A stretch of DNA of 64,000 bases from Flavobacterium psychrophilum (GTDB taxonomy: Bacteria; Bacteroidota; Bacteroidia; Flavobacteriales; Flavobacteriaceae): the NCBI GenBank assembly GCA_945890865.1, contig CAMDDB010000009.1:1-64000 (forward strand), given 5' to 3'. Position 1 is the first letter of the stretch, and every line of letters starts with the position of its first letter. The position numbers and the translations under genes are program-made. Under the pieces are notes generated by a model. It searched no databases. It saw only the letters and a list, made by a program, of their open reading frames with translations, and was not told where the DNA came from. Shown piece by piece: positions 36,958-45,384 of this stretch.

Positions 36958-37995
36958 TTATTCTTCTATGAAGGTCTGTGCTTTCGAATACACCCTCCAT
37001 TTTTCGATACAATCTAACAAATCTTGTGGAATAGGCGTTTCAAAGCGTAAAAACTCTTTTGTGATAGGATGCTCAAACCCTAAGGTTTTAGCATGTAGTG
37101 CTTGTCTGGGCAAGGTTTTAAAACAATTATCAATAAACTGTTTGTATTTGGTAAACGTTGTTCCTTTTAGAATTGCATCACCGCCATAGCGTTCGTCATT
37201 AAATAGTGTGTGCCCTATATGTTTCATGTGCACCCGTATTTGATGGGTCCTACCCGTTTCCAATTGACATGAAATTAAGGTTACATATCCAAATCGTTCC
37301 AATACTTTAAAATGGGTAACGGCTGGTTTTCCTTTTTCATCGCTGACATGAACTGCCATTTGCATTCTATTGGTGTCGTGCCGACCAATATTTCCTTCTA
37401 TTGTTCCTTCCTCCACATCAATATTTCCCCAAACCAAAGCAATATATTCGCGCTCCGAAGTTTTCTCGGCAAACTGCTTAGACAAATAGGCCATCGCATG
37501 TTCGGTTTTAGCAACAACCAATAATCCTGTGGTATCTTTATCAATTCGATGCACTAATCCTGGACGTTCCGAACTATTCATCGGTAAATTCTCAAAGTGA
37601 TACGCTAACGCGTTGACTAATGTTCCCGAATAATTCCCATGACCCGGATGAACCACCATACCGGCCGGCTTATTGATGACCAACAATTGATCGTCTTCAA
37701 ACACGATATCCAACGGAATGTTTTCTGGAGTCAATAATTGTTCGTAGGTTGGATGAGCTAAAACCAAACGCACGACATCTCCGGCTTTCACTTTGTAATT
37801 GGACTTCACCGGCAAATCGTTCACTAATATTGATCCGGATTCAGCGGCTTGCTGAATTTTATTACGGGTTGTATTCTCAATTAAATTCATCAAAAATTTA
37901 TCCACGCGTAAGGGCGATTGCCCTTTGGCTGCTTCAAAACGATGGTGTTCAAATAATTCGTCTTCCAACTCGATATCCGCCTTATATTCCGCCAT
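36958..37995 (-). CDS. RluD-type 23S rRNA pseudouridine synthase
   Basis: A 345-residue enzyme with an N-terminal S4 RNA-binding domain (residues 25-90, PLRVDKFLMNLI) and the RluA/RluD catalytic domain. The active-site block is RPGLVHRIDKDTTGLLVVAKT with the catalytic aspartate in RIDKDT, followed by ETGRTHQIRVHMKHIGHTLFND. RluD-type enzymes modify 23S rRNA helix 69. The start overlaps the end of the PASTA gene by 14 bp, so the two are translationally coupled. Confidence 0.93.
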   Translation of the reverse strand: MAEYKADIELEDELFEHHRFEAAKGQSPLRVDKFLMNLIENTTRNKIQQAAESGSILVNDLPVKSNYKVKAGDVVRLVLAHPTYEQLLTPENIPLDIVFEDDQLLVINKPAGMVVHPGHGNYSGTLVNALAYHFENLPMNSSERPGLVHRIDKDTTGLLVVAKTEHAMAYLSKQFAEKTSEREYIALVWGNIDVEEGTIEGNIGRHDTNRMQMAVHVSDEKGKPAVTHFKVLERFGYVTLISCQLETGRTHQIRVHMKHIGHTLFNDERYGGDAILKGTTFTKYKQFIDNCFKTLPRQALHAKTLGFEHPITKEFLRFETPIPQDLLDCIEKWRVYSKAQTFIEE

Positions 37996-38644
37996 TCTCT
38001 TCTTTAAATTCTACAGGTTGTTCTTCTGTTGGAGTATCCACAGGAACTAACGTATCGGTTGGTTCTTCTGAACTAAAAGTTTCTTCATTAAAAACATCTT
38101 TTCCATCGCCCAGAACAAAATCTAAGGTTGAATTTTTCTTGACAATATCTCCTGCTCTCAAGCGTCTACCATTTTGGTAAATTTGCAACACCACATCTTT
38201 TGCTATGTGTGGTTTATAGGTTACCTTCCCTTCTTTCAAGGTCAATGACTTTATCGTGGCTACTATTTGGCGATAGGTTTTATCTTTAAATACTGGGATT
38301 TCAATGTTTGTAAATTCCCCAGCATTTAATTTTACATATATTTTACGGCCATCTTTTACTAAACTTCCGGCTTTTGGATCTTGTTCCAAAATGGTAAACG
38401 GTGGATATTCAGGATTAAAATCAACTGTATCCAATAAAAAAACTTCTAAATCAATATCGTTTAGTTTTTCTTCCGCAATTTCTAATTTCAATTTGGTTAA
38501 ATCAGGCACTTTGATTTCTTCACCATGATTGGTTCTAAAATCTAAAAATAAAATCAATAAAAAAGTAAAAACAGCCACTATAGTAGCAGCAATGAATGCT
38601 TGTACAAAAAAAGTTTTACTTGTTACATATTTAAACCAACTCAT
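37982..38644 (-). CDS. membrane-anchored PASTA domain protein
   Basis: A 220-residue protein starting at 38644 (MSWFKYVTSKTFF); the frame extends upstream but that part overlaps the ddl promoter region and has no typical features. One membrane helix (residues 12-32) is followed by two PASTA domains, about 40-108 (IKVPDLTKL to KIYVKLNAGE) and 110-180, then an acidic Glu/Thr-rich tail. PASTA domains bind peptidoglycan-like ligands in kinases and penicillin-binding proteins; here there is no kinase or transpeptidase domain. The divergent neighbour is ddl, which fits a cell-wall setting. Confidence 0.85.
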   Translation of the reverse strand: MSWFKYVTSKTFFVQAFIAATIVAVFTFLLILFLDFRTNHGEEIKVPDLTKLKLEIAEEKLNDIDLEVFLLDTVDFNPEYPPFTILEQDPKAGSLVKDGRKIYVKLNAGEFTNIEIPVFKDKTYRQIVATIKSLTLKEGKVTYKPHIAKDVVLQIYQNGRRLRAGDIVKKNSTLDFVLGDGKDVFNEETFSSEEPTDTLVPVDTPTEEQPVEFKEENGGI

Positions 38645-38661
38645 ACGATAGGATATTTTAG

Positions 38662-38669
38662 CAAAGATA
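38662..38669 (-). promoter_or_regulatory. candidate -7 element for the PASTA operon
   Basis: TATCTTTG on the minus strand, ending 17 nt before the ATG at 38644. The nearest TTG is 25 nt upstream, longer than usual. Confidence 0.5.
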
Positions 38670-38793
38670 TAAAAATTGGAATCATAATTAGAGTCAAATG
38701 ACTTTGTTTTCATGAAAAAACAAAACGAAGGTTTCCTTAAAATATTAAAAAAAGGGTTTTTAAAGAAATCTGCCAAAATCTCAAGAAATAATG

Positions 38794-38801
38794 TAATTTT
38801 G
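38794..38801 (+). promoter_or_regulatory. candidate -7 element for ddl-coaD
   Basis: TAATTTTG, an exact TAnnTTTG match, ends 22 nt before the ddl ATG. No TTG is found at the right distance upstream. Confidence 0.5.
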
Positions 38802-38823
38802 TTGTACCAAACTTGAAATACAC

Positions 38824-39798
38824 ATGAAAAATGTAGCCATCGTAATGGGAGGGTATTCCAGCGAATATAAAATATCACTTACCAGTGGTAATGTGGTGTT
38901 CAATAATATAAACCGCACCAAATTCAATCCCTATCGCATTCATGTTTTTAAAGAAAAATGGGTTTATGTAGATGAAAATGATACTGAATTTCCTATTGAT
39001 AAAAACGATTTTTCTGTCACCGTAAAGGGCGCTAAAATTAACTTTGATGTTGTTTTCAATGCCATTCATGGTACTCCGGGTGAAGATGGATTGTTACAAG
39101 CTTACTTTGAATTATTACAAATTCCACAAACGTCTTGCGATTATTACCAAGCAGCCTTAACATTCAACAAACGTGATATGTTATCGGTGTTAAAACCCTA
39201 CGGCATCAAAACCGCGGAATCGTATTATTTGAATTTAGGAGACGAAATCAATATAGATGCTATTTTAGAAAAAATAGGTTTACCTTGTTTTGTGAAACCA
39301 AACAAATCGGGTTCGAGTTTCGGAATATCGAAAGTAAAAACAGCAGCTGAGTTTTTGCCTGCCATTGAAAATGCCTACAAAGAAGACGATGAAATTATCA
39401 TTGAGAGTTTCTTAGACGGAACAGAAGTTTCGGTGGGTGTAATCAACTACAAAGGTACTGTAACGGTTTTACCCATTACCGAAATCGTTTCGGAAAATGA
39501 CTTTTTTGATTACGAAGCCAAATATTTGGGAAAATCGAAAGAGATTACGCCAGCTCGAATTTCAGACGAATTGAAAGTAAAAATAGAAACGGTTGCCAAA
39601 AGAGCCTACGAAGTACTGAAAATGAAAGGTTTTTCGAGAAGTGAATTCATTATCGTTAATAACGAACCGCACATGCTAGAAATGAATACGATTCCCGGTC
39701 TAACCACCGAAAGTATTCTACCGCAACAAGCGCGTGAAGCCGGAATTTCATTACCCGAATTGTTTGAAAACGCTATTACATTGGCTTTAAAAAAATAA
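38824..39798 (+). CDS. ddl: D-alanine--D-alanine ligase
   Basis: Ddl makes the D-Ala-D-Ala dipeptide for peptidoglycan. The 324-residue product is an ATP-grasp enzyme: the N-terminal MGGYSSEYKISLTSG, the substrate region FNAIHGTPGEDGLLQAYFELL, ATP-binding FVKPNKSGSSFGISKV and EIIIESFLDGTEVSVGV, and the C-terminal metal site HMLEMNTIPGLTTESILPQQA. The coaD gene begins 2 bp after its stop, forming a two-gene unit. It diverges from the PASTA protein. Confidence 0.95.
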   Translation: MKNVAIVMGGYSSEYKISLTSGNVVFNNINRTKFNPYRIHVFKEKWVYVDENDTEFPIDKNDFSVTVKGAKINFDVVFNAIHGTPGEDGLLQAYFELLQIPQTSCDYYQAALTFNKRDMLSVLKPYGIKTAESYYLNLGDEINIDAILEKIGLPCFVKPNKSGSSFGISKVKTAAEFLPAIENAYKEDDEIIIESFLDGTEVSVGVINYKGTVTVLPITEIVSENDFFDYEAKYLGKSKEITPARISDELKVKIETVAKRAYEVLKMKGFSRSEFIIVNNEPHMLEMNTIPGLTTESILPQQAREAGISLPELFENAITLALKK

Positions 39799-39800
39799 CT

Positions 39801-40259
39801 ATGAAAAAAGCAATATTTCCAGGTTCGTTTGACCCTATAACCAACGGACATTTTGATATCATCAAAAGAGGGGTTTCTTTATTTGATGAAGTAATAGTCG
39901 CCATTGGGGTTAATGCCGAAAAAAAATACATGTTTTCCTTAGAAGAACGCAAACGCTTTATCGAAGAGGCATTCAAAGACGAACCGAAAGTAAGAGTCAT
40001 CTCCTATTCTGGGTTAACTATCGATTTGTGCAAAAAAGAAAATGCTGAATTCATTTTACGTGGTTTGAGAAACCCAGCCGATTTTGAATTTGAAAAAGCA
40101 ATTGCCCATACCAACCGTATCATGTCAAAAATAGAAACGGTTTTCTTATTGACAGCCGCTCGTACTTCCTTTATTTCTTCTAGTATTGTGCGAGATGTAT
40201 TGCGCAATGGTGGCGATATTGCACAATTGGTACCTAATTCTGTATTAAAAAAGAAATAG
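39801..40259 (+). CDS. coaD: phosphopantetheine adenylyltransferase
   Basis: CoaD catalyses the penultimate step of coenzyme A synthesis. The 152-residue product has the nucleotidyltransferase signature PGSFDPITNGHFDII, the RGLRNPADFEFE block and the C-terminal SSSIVRDVLRNGGD. It follows ddl by 2 bp. Its stop codon is only one base from the stop of the convergent methyltransferase gene, with no visible terminator between. Confidence 0.96.
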   Translation: MKKAIFPGSFDPITNGHFDIIKRGVSLFDEVIVAIGVNAEKKYMFSLEERKRFIEEAFKDEPKVRVISYSGLTIDLCKKENAEFILRGLRNPADFEFEKAIAHTNRIMSKIETVFLLTAARTSFISSSIVRDVLRNGGDIAQLVPNSVLKKK

Positions 40260-40260
40260 A

Positions 40261-40896
40261 TTAGTTCTCAAAAACGAGCAATTTTTCTTTTACAATTAAA
40301 TTCGAAAAACCAAATTCCCTTTTTATCCATTCCAAAGTTTTGGGTTGATAAATAAAAACATGGGTAAAATCATCTTTGTAATACCAATTTTCAAAAGGAG
40401 TTTGCCTATTGAAAACCACCGTTTTGCAATATAATTTCCCATTTGGAAGCAATAAACCTTTGAGCAATTCAAATTCTTGATACGGTTGCTGAAAATGCTC
40501 CATAACTTCGCAACACGAAACGTAATCATATTTTTGCTTTAAAAGTGACAGATCATTCGCGAAAAACAAGTCATAATTCTGCACTTGAAAACCTTTATCG
40601 GTTAGCATTTTGGCAATCACCGGACCCGTTCCAGATCCAAAATCCAACCCACTTGATTCTGACGAAAAATCGTGTAATACAGCTTCAACGATTGGCGAAA
40701 CAAACGCTTGATACCGCTCGTCAAAAACATCATTATTGTGTTTTTCGTAGTGCTCTTTTTCCGCATCAGCGGTTAAAAAAGTATGTATGGGTCTAAAAAT
40801 ACCTTCACAAGTAGTGCATTTATAAAACAAATGCTTTGGCTTTTCACAAAAAAGCGTTGCAGCGGAATTACATAGTGGGCAATTGTGGGCAATCAT
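40261..40896 (-). CDS. class I SAM-dependent methyltransferase with N-terminal zinc ribbon
   Basis: A 211-residue protein. Cys6, Cys9, Cys27 and Cys30 (CPLC and CTTC) form a likely zinc ribbon. A Rossmann methyltransferase domain follows with the SAM-binding GLDFGSGTGP, acidic strand QNYDLFF and CCEVMEHFQQP. The layout matches Methyltransf_23-type enzymes; the substrate is unknown. Its ATG follows the stop of the DbpA-like helicase with no spacer, so the pair is cotranscribed. An RNA substrate would fit the partner, but that is inference. Confidence 0.85.
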   Translation of the reverse strand: MIAHNCPLCNSAATLFCEKPKHLFYKCTTCEGIFRPIHTFLTADAEKEHYEKHNNDVFDERYQAFVSPIVEAVLHDFSSESSGLDFGSGTGPVIAKMLTDKGFQVQNYDLFFANDLSLLKQKYDYVSCCEVMEHFQQPYQEFELLKGLLLPNGKLYCKTVVFNRQTPFENWYYKDDFTHVFIYQPKTLEWIKREFGFSNLIVKEKLLVFEN

Positions 40897-42243
40897 TTAC
40901 TCCTCCTCTTTCTTAATCACCTTTCTAGCGACTTCAATTTTATATTTCTTCCCTTTCATTTTCTCCTCTTTGATTTTTTCCAATAATGATTTCACTTTGG
41001 GATATTTCACCGCTACAAACGAAATAAAATCTTTGACCTCAATTAATCCAATATCATCTTTTTCCAATTGACCCTTTTGCGAAAAGAAACCTACAATATC
41101 AATTTTATTCAACTTGTTTTTCTTTCCACCGCTAATGTATAGTGTTTGATACAATGGAGCTTTGGGCAATGATTTTGCATTGGAAACATCTAAACGGCGT
41201 TTGCCATAATCAAAATAATCAGACTTCTTTTCGGTTTCATGAATCAATACATAAGCAGTACCTGTTGCCAACATCCGTGCGGTTCTTCCGTTTCTGTGGG
41301 TGAATTCGTCTTCTTTGGCTGGTAAATGGTAATGGATTACGTGTTTCATTTCAGGAATATCCAAACCTCGCGCGCCTAAATCGGTGGTAATCAAATAGGA
41401 AACACTTCCATTTCTAAACTGAATCAAAGCTCGCTCACGTTCGTCTTGGTCTAATCCTCCATGATAATAGGTCGAAATAATACCCTTTGCCGTTAGCATT
41501 TCATGAATGCGCTCTACCGCTTCTCTATGGTTACAAAAAATTATTGCAGCTTCCGAATTCAATGAACAAATCAACTGAAACAACGCATCAATTTTATCTT
41601 TCGATTTCGAAAATACGATGCGAACATCTAAATTATCGTTCTGTTTTTGGTTCGGAATAAAATCGATTACTTTCGGATCAATTACTTTCGTGTATTTTGG
41701 AATTTCCACACCTGAAGTCGCAGAAACTAATATACGCTTGTTGGCTCTCGTGATTTTTCCAATGATATACGACATTTCCTCATGGAAACCCAATTGCAAG
41801 GATTTGTCAAACTCGTCTAATACATAGGTTTTGATCTCTTCTGTAGCAAAACTTCCTCGGTCTAAATGATCGGCAATTCTACCAGGGGTTCCAATCAATA
41901 GCGCGGGTGGATTACTCAAATTATTGATTTCGATATCAATGGAATGACCACCATAACACGTATTAACTTTATAATGTGTGCCCATTTTTTTCCAAACTTG
42001 TTCAATTTGTAAACCTAATTCGCGAGAGGGAACTAAAATTAAACATTGTACGCCTTTGACATCTTCTTCTAATAGTTGAAAAATAGGTAATAAAAAGGCT
42101 AAGGTTTTACCAGAGCCTGTGGGCGAAAGCAATAATACATTATCTTCATTCAAAATAGCGTGTTGCACTACTTCTTGCATTTTATTTAAACTTTGAATAC
42201 CTAGATTCAATAGTACATTGTTGGAATGTGGATTTCGACTCAT
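40897..42243 (-). CDS. DEAD-box RNA helicase with DbpA-like C-terminal domain
   Basis: A 448-residue helicase. Motif I SPTGSGKT, motif Ia VPSRELGLQ, motif II as DEFD instead of DEAD, motif III SAT, motif IV region IIFCNH, motif V TTDLGARGLDIPE and motif VI HRNGRTAR are all present. The last 75 residues form a DbpA-type RNA-binding domain that in DbpA targets 23S rRNA helix 92 (lysine-rich end KGKKYKIEVARKVIKKEEE). A role in 50S subunit assembly is likely. A -7 element lies just 4 nt ahead of the ATG (see separate entry). Confidence 0.9.
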   Translation of the reverse strand: MSRNPHSNNVLLNLGIQSLNKMQEVVQHAILNEDNVLLLSPTGSGKTLAFLLPIFQLLEEDVKGVQCLILVPSRELGLQIEQVWKKMGTHYKVNTCYGGHSIDIEINNLSNPPALLIGTPGRIADHLDRGSFATEEIKTYVLDEFDKSLQLGFHEEMSYIIGKITRANKRILVSATSGVEIPKYTKVIDPKVIDFIPNQKQNDNLDVRIVFSKSKDKIDALFQLICSLNSEAAIIFCNHREAVERIHEMLTAKGIISTYYHGGLDQDERERALIQFRNGSVSYLITTDLGARGLDIPEMKHVIHYHLPAKEDEFTHRNGRTARMLATGTAYVLIHETEKKSDYFDYGKRRLDVSNAKSLPKAPLYQTLYISGGKKNKLNKIDIVGFFSQKGQLEKDDIGLIEVKDFISFVAVKYPKVKSLLEKIKEEKMKGKKYKIEVARKVIKKEEE

Positions 42244-42247
42244 GCGG

Positions 42248-42255
42248 CAAAGATA
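42248..42255 (-). promoter_or_regulatory. -7 element 4 nt before the helicase ATG
   Basis: TATCTTTG on the minus strand ends four bases before the ATG at 42243. Transcription from here would start at or next to the initiation codon. Confidence 0.5.
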
Positions 42256-42266
42256 AAGCCAATTCT

Positions 42267-42294
42267 GAATTAAAAATTAAGAATTAAAAAATAT
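42267..42294. repeat. AT-rich heptad-periodic repeat
   Basis: Two copies of GAATTAA alternating with AAATTAA and a degenerate fourth heptad give a 7-base period in the spacer between the helicase and M14 genes. Confidence 0.5.
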
Positions 42295-42309
42295 ACTAAA
42301 AAGTTTCTT

Positions 42310-42317
42310 TATTTTTG
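42310..42317 (+). promoter_or_regulatory. candidate -7 element for the M14 carboxypeptidase gene
   Basis: TATTTTTG ends 21 nt before the ATG at 42339. The overlap with a TTG codon in frame argues that the ATG, not that TTG, is the start. Confidence 0.5.
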
Positions 42318-42338
42318 AAAATCAAATACAATTCTATC

Positions 42339-44063
42339 ATGCGTTTTTATAAAATAAGTTTTCTTTTTTTTACTATTTCCTTGTTTTCTCAAAATAATTT
42401 AACCACGCCTTTTGAAAGAGGAAATGGAAATCAATCTACTACTTATGAAGACTGTATTAGGTTTTATGAAAAATTAGACGAACAATTTACTACGATCCAA
42501 ATGATTACTAAAGGCACTACAGATAGTGGTAAGCCATTGCATTTAGTGCTTTTTTCAAGTGAAGGAAAATTTGATTTTGACGAATATTTTACTAAAAATA
42601 AAGCCATACTATTAATCAACAACGGCATACATGCAGGCGAACCCGATGGAATTGATGCGACAATGATGCTCATGCGTGATTTAGCCCTAGGAAAAATCAA
42701 AACGCCTAAAAACACCTTTATTGCTGCAATTCCGGTGTACAGTGTAGGTGGAATGTTGAACCGAAATTCATATTCTAGAGCCAATCAAAATGGACCTGAG
42801 GCCTATGGTTTTAGAGGAAACGCTCGAAATTATGATTTGAATCGCGATTTTATTAAATCGGATACCAAAAATTCGAGAAGTTTTCAAAAGTTGTTTACCG
42901 AATTAAATCCTGATATTTTCTTAGACAATCACGTTTCTAATGGTGCGGATTATCAATATACGTTTACCTGTATTGCAACCCAACATGAACGCCTTGGAAA
43001 CAAATTGGGTAATTATTTCATCAACGAATTGTATCCTTCGGTGGTAAAAGACATGAACAAAAAGAACATCGATGTGGTTCCGTATGTAAATATACATGGC
43101 GATATGCCCGACAAAGGTTTTGAACAATTTACCGATACGCCAAGATATGCCACAGGTTATTCGACTTTGTTTCATACTTTAGGTTTTGTACCCGAAACAC
43201 ATATGTTAAAAGTGTATAAAGAACGTGTGAAAGTGACCTACGAATTTATGGTCAGCTCAATTAATTTCGCCGATGCAAATTGGCAAAAAATCAAGCAAAT
43301 GCGAAAAGAAGCATTGAGCGAATATCAAGTCGGAATGCAATATCCATTAGATTGGGTTATAGATTCTAGCAAAGTTTCTTATATTGATTTTAAAGGCTAT
43401 AAAGGCGGTTACAAACCCAGTAATATCTCAGGAAAAGACCGATTATATTACGATAAAAGCCAACCTTTTACAAAAAAAATTCCATTCTATGGAAATTATA
43501 AACCTACCAAATTTGTAAACATTCCGAATGCCTACATCATTCCGCAATCGCAATGGCACGTATTAGATTTGTTGGAATTAAACAACATCAATGCACAACG
43601 TATTCAAAAAGATACGATTATTGAAGTCGAATCGTATAAAATTGAAAGTTATCAAACGTCTAAATCGCCTTACGAAGGGCATTACGGACATTTCAATACG
43701 AAAGTATCTAAATCGACTCAAAAAGTGAAATTTTTTATGGGCGATTATGTATTCTACACAAATCAACCTGGAGTGAAATATTTAGTTGAAACCTTAGAAC
43801 CAGAGGCAGTTGATAGTTACTTTAATTGGAATTTCTTTGATCCTATTTTGCAACAAAAAGAAGGCTATTCAAGTTACGTTTTTGAAGATTTAGCGAAAGA
43901 ATTCTTAGACAAAAATCCTAAAATCAAAGCCGAATTAGAACATAAGAAACAAAACGACAAAGCTTTCGCTGAAAACGGTGCGGCGCAATTGGATTGGGTG
44001 TATAAACAATCACCCTATTATGAAAAAGCGCATTTGCACTATCCGGTGTATCGTGTTAATTAG
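42339..44063 (+). CDS. secreted M14 family zinc carboxypeptidase
   Basis: A 574-residue protein with a signal peptide (MRFYKISFLFFTISLFSQ). The M14 zinc ligands are His98 and Glu101 in GIHAGEPDG and His198 in LDNHVSNG, and the substrate-binding NARNYDLNRDF lies between them. The catalytic domain ends near residue 330; the C-terminal 240 residues are a mostly beta region ending QSPYYEKAHLHYPVYRVN, common to the larger Bacteroidota members. It probably acts in the periplasm or outside the cell on peptides or peptidoglycan fragments. There is no T9SS sorting domain. It converges on the NUDIX gene. Confidence 0.88.
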   Translation: MRFYKISFLFFTISLFSQNNLTTPFERGNGNQSTTYEDCIRFYEKLDEQFTTIQMITKGTTDSGKPLHLVLFSSEGKFDFDEYFTKNKAILLINNGIHAGEPDGIDATMMLMRDLALGKIKTPKNTFIAAIPVYSVGGMLNRNSYSRANQNGPEAYGFRGNARNYDLNRDFIKSDTKNSRSFQKLFTELNPDIFLDNHVSNGADYQYTFTCIATQHERLGNKLGNYFINELYPSVVKDMNKKNIDVVPYVNIHGDMPDKGFEQFTDTPRYATGYSTLFHTLGFVPETHMLKVYKERVKVTYEFMVSSINFADANWQKIKQMRKEALSEYQVGMQYPLDWVIDSSKVSYIDFKGYKGGYKPSNISGKDRLYYDKSQPFTKKIPFYGNYKPTKFVNIPNAYIIPQSQWHVLDLLELNNINAQRIQKDTIIEVESYKIESYQTSKSPYEGHYGHFNTKVSKSTQKVKFFMGDYVFYTNQPGVKYLVETLEPEAVDSYFNWNFFDPILQQKEGYSSYVFEDLAKEFLDKNPKIKAELEHKKQNDKAFAENGAAQLDWVYKQSPYYEKAHLHYPVYRVN

Positions 44064-44120
44064 ATAATTTGTCAATGAATCAATGTGCGAATGAGACTGA
44101 ATTGGCACACTGGCTAATTT
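44064..44120. other. spacer with degenerate short repeats
   Basis: The 57-bp gap between two convergent genes holds loosely repeated words such as CAATGAATCAATG and TTGGCACACTGGC but no hairpin terminator that I can support. Confidence 0.35.
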
Positions 44121-44729
44121 TTAAATTGACACTTTGAATTTTTCCGACTCAAACAACAGTTTAATATTTTCGTACGAATTTTCCATTAACGACATAATAT
44201 GGTCTGGATGCACCCACTCCACTTTTTCAATGCCTTCTTCGGCCTGTCCTTGAGGTATACCTTCAAACTTAGTGCGCATTTCAAACCATTGGGTTATTTT
44301 TAATTTGTAGCGCCCGTTACGCTTAAAAATATGATAGGTTTTTTGGAGTTTTTCGGTGATGACTAGTCCGGTTACACCCGTTTCTTCCTCCACTTCTCGA
44401 ATAGCAGTTTCTTCAATGGTTTCATTTTTTTCCATTCCGCCTTTTGCCAAATCCCATTTGCCGTTTCTAAAAATAAAAAGTACCTCCCCATTTTTGTTAT
44501 AAACCAATCCTCCACCCGCTTTTTCTACAGGCAATTTGGCACGTAAGGTTTTCATAATTAGTTTCTCATCGGGATGATAGAGAAACGCTTTCTGAATTTT
44601 ATTTTGAAATATTTTAATAATTAAATTCTTGATATCCACACTTTCCAATAAAAAAAGTTTGAAATCAGTTTCTTTTTGAACCTGATTTGTCAAAAAAAGT
44701 GGCTTATCGTTCACAAAAACTTTATACAT
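44121..44729 (-). CDS. NUDIX hydrolase
   Basis: A 202-residue protein starting at 44729 (MYKVFVNDKPLFL). The NUDIX box is complete: GGMEKNETIEETAIREVEEETG, beginning about residue 97, with the metal-binding EExxxEE core. The first 65 residues are an extension unlike the compact MutT fold and resemble a small alpha/beta domain (FKLFLLESVDIKNLIIKIF). The diphosphate substrate is unknown; NTP pyrophosphatase, diadenosine polyphosphate or RNA-cap activities are all possible. Its ATG is only 7 bp from the divergent pyrE start. Confidence 0.88.
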   Translation of the reverse strand: MYKVFVNDKPLFLTNQVQKETDFKLFLLESVDIKNLIIKIFQNKIQKAFLYHPDEKLIMKTLRAKLPVEKAGGGLVYNKNGEVLFIFRNGKWDLAKGGMEKNETIEETAIREVEEETGVTGLVITEKLQKTYHIFKRNGRYKLKITQWFEMRTKFEGIPQGQAEEGIEKVEWVHPDHIMSLMENSYENIKLLFESEKFKVSI

Positions 44730-44732
44730 TTG
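44725..44732 (+). promoter_or_regulatory. -7 element 4 nt before the pyrE ATG
   Basis: TACATTTG overlaps the NUDIX start codon and ends four bases before the pyrE ATG, the same spacing as at the DbpA-like helicase. Confidence 0.55.
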
Positions 44733-44736
44733 CACT

Positions 44737-45384
44737 ATGATTTTTAATAACAACACCGCACAACAAACAGCCGAATTGCTTTTACAAATAAACGCAATTA
44801 AATTAAATTCTAAAAATCCTTTTATATGGGCTTCAGGCTGGAAGTCTCCAATATATTGTGACAACCGCTTAATCCTTTCATTTCCAGCGGTTAGAAATTA
44901 TGTTCGTGATGAATTTGCTAAACATATTGAAGAAAAATTTGGTAAACCCGATGTCATTGCAGGCGTTGCAACTGGCGCTATTGGAATCGGAATCCTTGTT
45001 GCAGAAGCCATGGGACTCCCATTTGTATACGTTCGGCCTGAACCAAAAAAACACGGCAGACAGAACCAAGTGGAAGGTTTTTTCCAAAAAGGACAAAGCG
45101 TTGTAGTTATAGAAGATCTTATCTCTACCGGTGGAAGTAGTTTATTAGCAGTGGAAGCGTTGCGTAATGAAGGTGCTAATATCAAAGGAATGGCAGCGAT
45201 TTTTACCTATGGTTTTCCAGTTTCAAAGGAACGCTTTGAAACCGCAAAATTAAACGTGTTTACCTTAAGTAATTATGAAAATTTATTACAGAAAGCAGTG
45301 GATAAACAATATGTTTCGGAAAACGAATTGGAAACATTAAGCGCTTGGAATGCAAATCCCGCAGAGTGGAACGCAGAAATATAG
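44737..45384 (+). CDS. pyrE: orotate phosphoribosyltransferase
   Basis: PyrE attaches phosphoribose to orotate in UMP synthesis. The 215-residue product has the PRPP-binding motif VVVIEDLISTGGSS, the upstream VRPEPKKHGRQNQVEG loop carrying catalytic lysines, and WASGWKSPIYCDNRLILSFP near the N-terminus. The NUDIX gene diverges with 7 bp between the two start codons. A spacer with heptad repeats separates it from the SRPBCC gene. Confidence 0.96.
   Translation: MIFNNNTAQQTAELLLQINAIKLNSKNPFIWASGWKSPIYCDNRLILSFPAVRNYVRDEFAKHIEEKFGKPDVIAGVATGAIGIGILVAEAMGLPFVYVRPEPKKHGRQNQVEGFFQKGQSVVVIEDLISTGGSSLLAVEALRNEGANIKGMAAIFTYGFPVSKERFETAKLNVFTLSNYENLLQKAVDKQYVSENELETLSAWNANPAEWNAEI

Noticed and set aside
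38645..38878. In-frame upstream extension of the PASTA gene
   Set aside because: It would overlap the start of ddl on the other strand and adds a Phe-rich sequence with no typical features.
44730..44864. In-frame upstream extension of the NUDIX gene into pyrE
   Set aside because: It is the antisense of the pyrE N-terminus; pyrE is clearly coding there.
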